A DNA stretch of 64,000 bases from Evansella sp. LMS18 (GTDB lineage: Bacteria > Bacillota > Bacilli > Bacillales > Salisediminibacteriaceae). The stretch's first letter is position 1, and each line of letters opens with the position of its first letter. The notes beneath the pieces were generated by a model that had not been told where the DNA came from, did no database searches, and worked only from the letters and a program-made list of their open reading frames with translations. The translations under genes and the position numbers were made by a program. Location: the NCBI RefSeq assembly GCF_024362785.1, contig NZ_CP093301.1, forward strand, positions 2,108,001 through 2,172,000, written 5' to 3'. Shown here piece after piece: positions 60,307 to 64,000 of this stretch.

Positions 60307-60495
60307 GTGGAAGATAAAAAGATAGGAATTATTTTTATTTTAAGCGGCTTCGCACTGATCATGCTGACATTTGTTATTCCTCTTCCAAACATCGTTTTGG
60401 TTATCATGCTTGCGGCAAGTATGGTATTTAATATAGCTGGGGTCGTGAAACTGATGAGGATGATCAGAAACTCGGAAAACAACCGGGAAAATTAA
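60307..60495 (+). CDS. Small two-helix membrane protein
   Basis: A 62-aa protein with two hydrophobic helices (residues 6-24 'GIIFILSGFALIMLTFVIP' and 27-46) and a charged Asn/Glu/Arg-rich tail. The start is GTG with AAGGGGGT 7 nt upstream. A TACAAT -10 lies near 60276. No family is recognised. It may be a membrane-stress protein, as it lies between pspA and the zinc-ribbon and TPM genes, but this is only context. Confidence 0.65.
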   Translation: MEDKKIGIIFILSGFALIMLTFVIPLPNIVLVIMLAASMVFNIAGVVKLMRMIRNSENNREN

Positions 60496-60516
60496 GACGG
60501 CTTTGTCCCCAAACCG

Positions 60517-60675
60517 TTTATTACGATGCAACCGCCCGTAAACTCCCGCATCAAATCATGAGTGGAAACGAAGATGTTTTTTATGTGTGAGATAACGGAC
60601 GCTAACATCCAGATTCAATCAATTATCCATGAGTGGGGGATGAACAAAACCCCCACTGATTGAAGTTTTACTTAT
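60517..60675 (+). repeat. Structured dispersed repeat, copy D
   Basis: Begins TTTAT (60517-60521) and ends TTTTAC-TTAT. The first hairpin is partly decayed (AACTCCCGCATC opposite ATGTGTGAG); the second is strong (GTGGGGG/CCCCCAC). The right end lies only 22 bp before the TTG start of the zinc-ribbon gene, so the element forms the 5-prime leader of that gene or separates it from its old promoter. Confidence 0.8.
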
Positions 60676-60697
60676 AAACAGCCAGGAGGAATTTGAT

Positions 60698-61003
60698 TTG
60701 CTGCAGAAGTGTAAAAAATGTGATGAAAGGTTTAAATGGAGCCAGGTATATAAATCTGTATTATTTTCGTATAAGCCTGTTGTCTGTGAGAACTGCCGTG
60801 CCAGGCATGAGGTGAAGTCTGTTTCTAAGACCATAGTTGCTGTGATTACAATTATAGCTGGTATCTTTTTCTTTGGCGTATTCCTTAGTGGAATGCCGTC
60901 CTTTCCGGCATTTGTATCTGTTCTCGTTTTCGGGTTTGGTGTTTCTTTATTCTTTCCGTTTATTACAAGGTACGAGCTGGACCATTCAGGCAAAAAGGCT
61001 TAG
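60698..61003 (+). CDS. TIGR04104-type putative zinc-ribbon membrane protein
   Basis: A 101-aa protein that starts with a zinc ribbon, CxxC at 'KCKKCDERFKW' and 'CENC' (residues 5-8 and 30-33), followed by two membrane helices ('IVAVITIIAGIFFFGVFL' and 'VSVLVFGFGVSLFFPFI') and a short basic tail. This layout is known from small Bacillus proteins of unknown role (TIGR04104-like). The start is TTG with AGGAGG 9 nt upstream. The dispersed repeat copy D ends 22 bp before it. Confidence 0.7.
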   Translation: MLQKCKKCDERFKWSQVYKSVLFSYKPVVCENCRARHEVKSVSKTIVAVITIIAGIFFFGVFLSGMPSFPAFVSVLVFGFGVSLFFPFITRYELDHSGKKA

Positions 61004-61028
61004 AGAGTGAGACTCTCCAAGCCTTTTT
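60992..61028. terminator. Bidirectional terminator
   Basis: AAAAAGGCTTaGAGAGT-gag-ACTCTCcAAGCCTTTTT between the converging zinc-ribbon and TPM genes. Confidence 0.85.
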
Positions 61029-61041
61029 ATCATTTGGCGGG

Positions 61042-63615
61042 TTAAAACTTCCGTCCGCCGCCGCGTCCGCCGAAGCTTCCCCCGCCGCCGCGGCCACCAA
61101 AGCCGCCACCGCCTCCTCTGGAACCAAATCCTGAACCACCGCCCCGGCTTCCGCCGCCAAAGCCGCCGCCGAAACCGCCGCCTCCAAAGGTGTTATTTCG
61201 CTGGGTAGTACGTGCAGCCCGTCTTGCTGCTTCCATTTGCCTCCGGTGCTGAATCCGGCGATATTCTTCGCGCATTTCATCCACGATTCTTCTTCCAATG
61301 CTGACTTCGTGCATTGCCTGCTCATAATTTCCAGTATTAATATAATTCCTGATCTGCGCTTCGCACGCCTGAAAACGATTTTTATAGGTAGTCATCATTG
61401 TGCGTAGCCCAAGCCGTCTCTCTGCTTCACGGTAGGAGCCCTGCAAACTTTCCAGCTCGCGGGTTACTTTCTGTTTTTCACGGATCATGTGCTGTACCTG
61501 GTTGTCTGCTTCACGAAGGAGCTGCTGCTCGTGAGTAAGACAATCTGATAGTTCAGCAAGGTTTACTGGTTGTTTATCTGCTTGCTCCAGGAGAAAGTTA
61601 ATTTCTTTTTCTAAGGATTGAAGAGGATACATATCAATTGGCAGCCTGTGTTCCTGCTGGTCTCTGACTACTCTCTGCAGGTCGTTATTTAAGGAAATGA
61701 CGGAACTTTTCAGGCCTTTCAGCTGCCCGGTCAGATCGTTACAGGTGCTGAAACATTCGCTGTGCAGCTTTTCCGCCGAAGCAAGCATCCGGAGAGTTTC
61801 ATTCATCTCTGTGTATGCCTGTTTATACTGCTGCACGTCCTGCTTCAGGTTATCTGCAATGTACGGCAGCTTAACTTCGATTTTCCGAACGAGATCCTTC
61901 ATATCAGAAAATCTTCGGTTAAGATGTTCCCAGTGGTTTTCTGTAAAAGAAGCCCGGAGTTTTTCCAGCTCAGCAGCAAAACTGCTGTCCAGGTTTTTAT
62001 ATTGAGGCAGGGTGCTGTTTACATTCTCATAAGCCTGTTTCGTTTCGTTCCTGTATTTCACAAGCGCTTCCGTCTTCTCCAAAGCTTCGGTAAGTGAGTT
62101 GAGAACGGCAGTTTTATTGTTTTGGGCCCTCGCTGCATCGCCTTCTGCAAGAGTTGCTTCAAACTGAGAAAAATAATGCCGTGCTTCGTCGATAACAGCA
62201 TAAGGATCTTCGTCTGCAAGCAGAAGTTTTTCTTCCGCTGCCAATCTTCGAATCTCAGCATCTCTTTCTGTAATCTGTTCCCGAAGATTCCCCTTCTCTT
62301 CAGCCAGGATTTTAATCGCTTCAGAATCTTTAGTGACCTCTTTTATCCTGCTTTCCGCTCCGGGGATTCCTTCATAAGCTGCTGCAAAGTCAAATGACTC
62401 ATCAAGCTTCACGACTTCTTCCAGAGCCGCAGCGGCTTCGCCAAGTTTTTCTTTTAAATGGCTGAAAGGCATAGATGTCTCTTCCTGAAGCATACTGACT
62501 GACGCTGATGAACGGGCCAGTGTCTCTTTCATACTGCTGATTTTTTGCGTCGTTTCAAGCTCTTTACCGGATAATAGTTTAAGCTCACCAGTCAAGGCTG
62601 CCAATTCCCCGCCTTGTTCCTTCGACCATTTTTCAAGTTCGCTTATTTCCTGTTTTACAGAGGACAGCGACATTGAAGTTGTTTCCTGTCCTTTTTTCTT
62701 TCCTGCAGGCAAAAATGAAGCACTTAATGTCCGGAATTTTTGCTTTGTTAAAGACAGCTGAAGTTTATCAAGGGCAGTTTCTCTGTCTTTTACATGGTTT
62801 AATAAGCTGAGGAACTTTTCTTTTAAAGCAATGAACTGCTGCTGTGTAAGCCCTCTGCTCAATTCACTGCGGTCTTTAGCCTCAGAATATGGACTAAGGA
62901 CATTTGCAAGGAGGGAATTATGGGCATCCTTCACTGCCTGCAGTTCCCTGCTGGCCCTTTTCATGCTGGTTAATAAATAAACTGTACGCCCTCCAATAAC
63001 AACTAAGAATAAAGCGAGAACTGCATAAAGGAATCCTCCGCCAAAACCGCCGGATCCCTGTGGAGCGGCAACTGCTCCTTCATTTGCATTTTCTCCCGAA
63101 GCTTCGGCTTCAGGAGCAGAAGGGGCGGCTTCCGATCCGGAGTTTTCCAGGCGCATTCCTTCCAGCTCTTCCACTTTTAGCACAAGGTCTGCAATACCAT
63201 CAGCAAACCTTTCATCATAGGCTGCCGGCAGGAACGTTTCATCAATAAGTGCTCCAAACGGGTCAGTGGAGGAGAGCTGGCTGATTGCTTCATCAATGTC
63301 CGATCCTGGAGCCACATTCATATGGATTTCCCCTTCAGCGGCAGAAATCAGAATTACTGTGTCATAGCCTTCCTCACTCACAGAACGAAACAAACTGAGG
63401 GAAGCATCCCCTATCGGAGTCCCATCAAGGCTATCAATCGTACTCACATAATAATTAAATGCAGAATCTGAAAAACGCGTTTCAAGTTCCTGTATTTCTT
63501 CCTGGTTCAGAAAACCCCCTTCGTCATCAACAGTTATTTCAGCATGGGCGATTTCCGGACCGAATATGAATAATACAATAATAGCGCTGACAACCCATTT
63601 AATCATAAGCTTCAA
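61042..63615 (-). CDS. TPM-domain coiled-coil protein with Gly/Arg-rich tail (YdjH/YgcG-like)
   Basis: An 857-aa membrane protein. A signal peptide (1-25, ending AHA) leads to a TPM domain (about 27-150), a linker, a membrane helix (about 190-212) and a very long coiled coil (about 215-790). The C-terminus is a Gly/Arg/Phe-rich tail. It resembles YgcG/YdjH-type proteins, which in B. subtilis sit with pspA. The start is TTG at 63615, with GGAGGGG 7 nt upstream; the ATG at 63606 is poorly spaced. Possibly part of the PspA membrane-stress response. Confidence 0.8.
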   Translation of the reverse strand: MKLMIKWVVSAIIVLFIFGPEIAHAEITVDDEGGFLNQEEIQELETRFSDSAFNYYVSTIDSLDGTPIGDASLSLFRSVSEEGYDTVILISAAEGEIHMNVAPGSDIDEAISQLSSTDPFGALIDETFLPAAYDERFADGIADLVLKVEELEGMRLENSGSEAAPSAPEAEASGENANEGAVAAPQGSGGFGGGFLYAVLALFLVVIGGRTVYLLTSMKRASRELQAVKDAHNSLLANVLSPYSEAKDRSELSRGLTQQQFIALKEKFLSLLNHVKDRETALDKLQLSLTKQKFRTLSASFLPAGKKKGQETTSMSLSSVKQEISELEKWSKEQGGELAALTGELKLLSGKELETTQKISSMKETLARSSASVSMLQEETSMPFSHLKEKLGEAAAALEEVVKLDESFDFAAAYEGIPGAESRIKEVTKDSEAIKILAEEKGNLREQITERDAEIRRLAAEEKLLLADEDPYAVIDEARHYFSQFEATLAEGDAARAQNNKTAVLNSLTEALEKTEALVKYRNETKQAYENVNSTLPQYKNLDSSFAAELEKLRASFTENHWEHLNRRFSDMKDLVRKIEVKLPYIADNLKQDVQQYKQAYTEMNETLRMLASAEKLHSECFSTCNDLTGQLKGLKSSVISLNNDLQRVVRDQQEHRLPIDMYPLQSLEKEINFLLEQADKQPVNLAELSDCLTHEQQLLREADNQVQHMIREKQKVTRELESLQGSYREAERRLGLRTMMTTYKNRFQACEAQIRNYINTGNYEQAMHEVSIGRRIVDEMREEYRRIQHRRQMEAARRAARTTQRNNTFGGGGFGGGFGGGSRGGGSGFGSRGGGGGFGGRGGGGSFGGRGGGRKF

Positions 63616-64000
63616 AACAATCCCCTCCCGAGACCTGCAGCTGGAGCTGAGGTATGTAATCGATAATTAAATATACGTATAGTTAACGAAATGGTTGCAA
63701 AGTTGCCAAATGTTTACACATATAGTATATCAATTATCGGAAAGGGAGAGCGGATTAATTTTGGCGGGAGAGGGGCTAATATCTAAGATAGGAATTTTAC
63801 CTGCGGAAACCGGTGGTTAACCTACGTAAAACGAGACTTTACCCATGCTCCCGGTTGATTTACGTACGTTCATAGATCAATTACTCCCGAAACAGAAATC
63901 GGGCATTGAGGAGCCATACCGAACAGCCGGAAGAATTCCGCTTAATTCGTAATTATTATCAAATAACGCTTAAATAGACGGAGAGATTCCGCCTATTAAC
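63616..64000. other. Upstream region of the TPM gene; rest without gene
   Basis: An ECF-sigma-like promoter on the minus strand lies at 63672-63698. Beyond 63730 only degenerate word repeats are visible (for example GCGGAAACCGGTGGTTAACC and TTTACGTACG), and no gene. Confidence 0.45.
63672..63698 (-). promoter_or_regulatory. Candidate ECF (sigma-W-like) promoter of the TPM gene
   Basis: On the minus strand GCAACC (complement of 63693-63698) and CGTATA (complement of 63672-63677) are 15-16 bp apart. The AAC and CGT cores are those of sigma-W/ECF promoters, and the -10 is identical to that of sigW and pspA. The -35 first bases differ. Confidence 0.45.

Overview
The window is chromosomal DNA of a spore-forming member of the Bacillaceae. 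The order DUF2521-cwlD-salA-gerD-kbaA-pdaB-tRNAs-sigW-rsiW-cdaA-cdaR-glmM-glmS matches the ybaK-to-glmS region of Bacillus subtilis. Sporulation genes (cwlD, gerD, kbaA, pdaB, yjcZ, two Spo0E-like phosphatases) and strong AGGAGG ribosome binding sites agree with this. Many secreted or surface proteins are very acidic, and there is a K+/H+ antiporter, which hints at a salty or alkaline habitat. No phage or intact insertion sequence was seen; the accessory DNA is small dispersed or tandem repeats.

Layout. 0-10 kb: a HAD phosphatase, a phosphonate/phosphate-type ABC importer (phnD, then phnC-phnE-phnE after a repeat insertion), an inositol-monophosphatase-like enzyme, a PQQ-type beta-propeller lipoprotein and an MscS-like channel. 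10-15 kb: the sporulation block. 15.3-16.6 kb: six tRNA genes (Asn, Thr, Glu, Gln, Lys, Ala), the last two carrying odd 240-bp duplicated inserts. 17-25 kb: sigma-W and its anti-sigma factor, the c-di-AMP cyclase CdaA with CdaR, and GlmM/GlmS with a glmS ribozyme, linking envelope stress, c-di-AMP and amino-sugar supply. 25-33 kb: an RNase J1-like protein, a methyltransferase, the heme aerotaxis receptor HemAT behind a sigma-D promoter, a K+/H+ antiporter, YjcZ and an NlpC/P60 hydrolase. 33-38 kb: a CBS protein behind a sigma-B promoter, an HssRS-like two-component system whose presumed binding box recurs upstream of an unknown 66-aa protein, an AI-2E-type transporter and a short Spo0E-like gene. 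38-48 kb: a 52-bp tandem repeat array, an alpha/beta hydrolase, a trypsin-like membrane protease that seems to start at ATT, a second two-component system with a lipoprotein, and a formate dehydrogenase with its DUF1641 partner. 48-64 kb: small stress and metabolic genes, an MsrA-MsrB fusion with a dead MsrA site, a probable AhpD-like selenoprotein, a Staygreen protein, a Cas4-like/XPD-like helicase fusion, PspA behind a sigma-W promoter, and a large TPM-domain glycine-rich protein.

The most notable items are: (1) an AhpD-like gene whose in-frame TGA sits at the second active-site Cys (CxxU) and is followed 10 nt later by a 7-bp bacterial SECIS-like hairpin; (2) a 156-159-bp structured repeat in four full copies and one remnant, bounded by TTTAT, with compensatory changes in its 3-prime hairpin, resembling a non-autonomous IS200/IS605-type element; (3) homologous 240-bp inserts at the same D-arm position of two tRNA genes; (4) two nearly identical HssR-type promoters; (5) a protease gene without any ATG/GTG/TTG start ahead of its membrane anchor.
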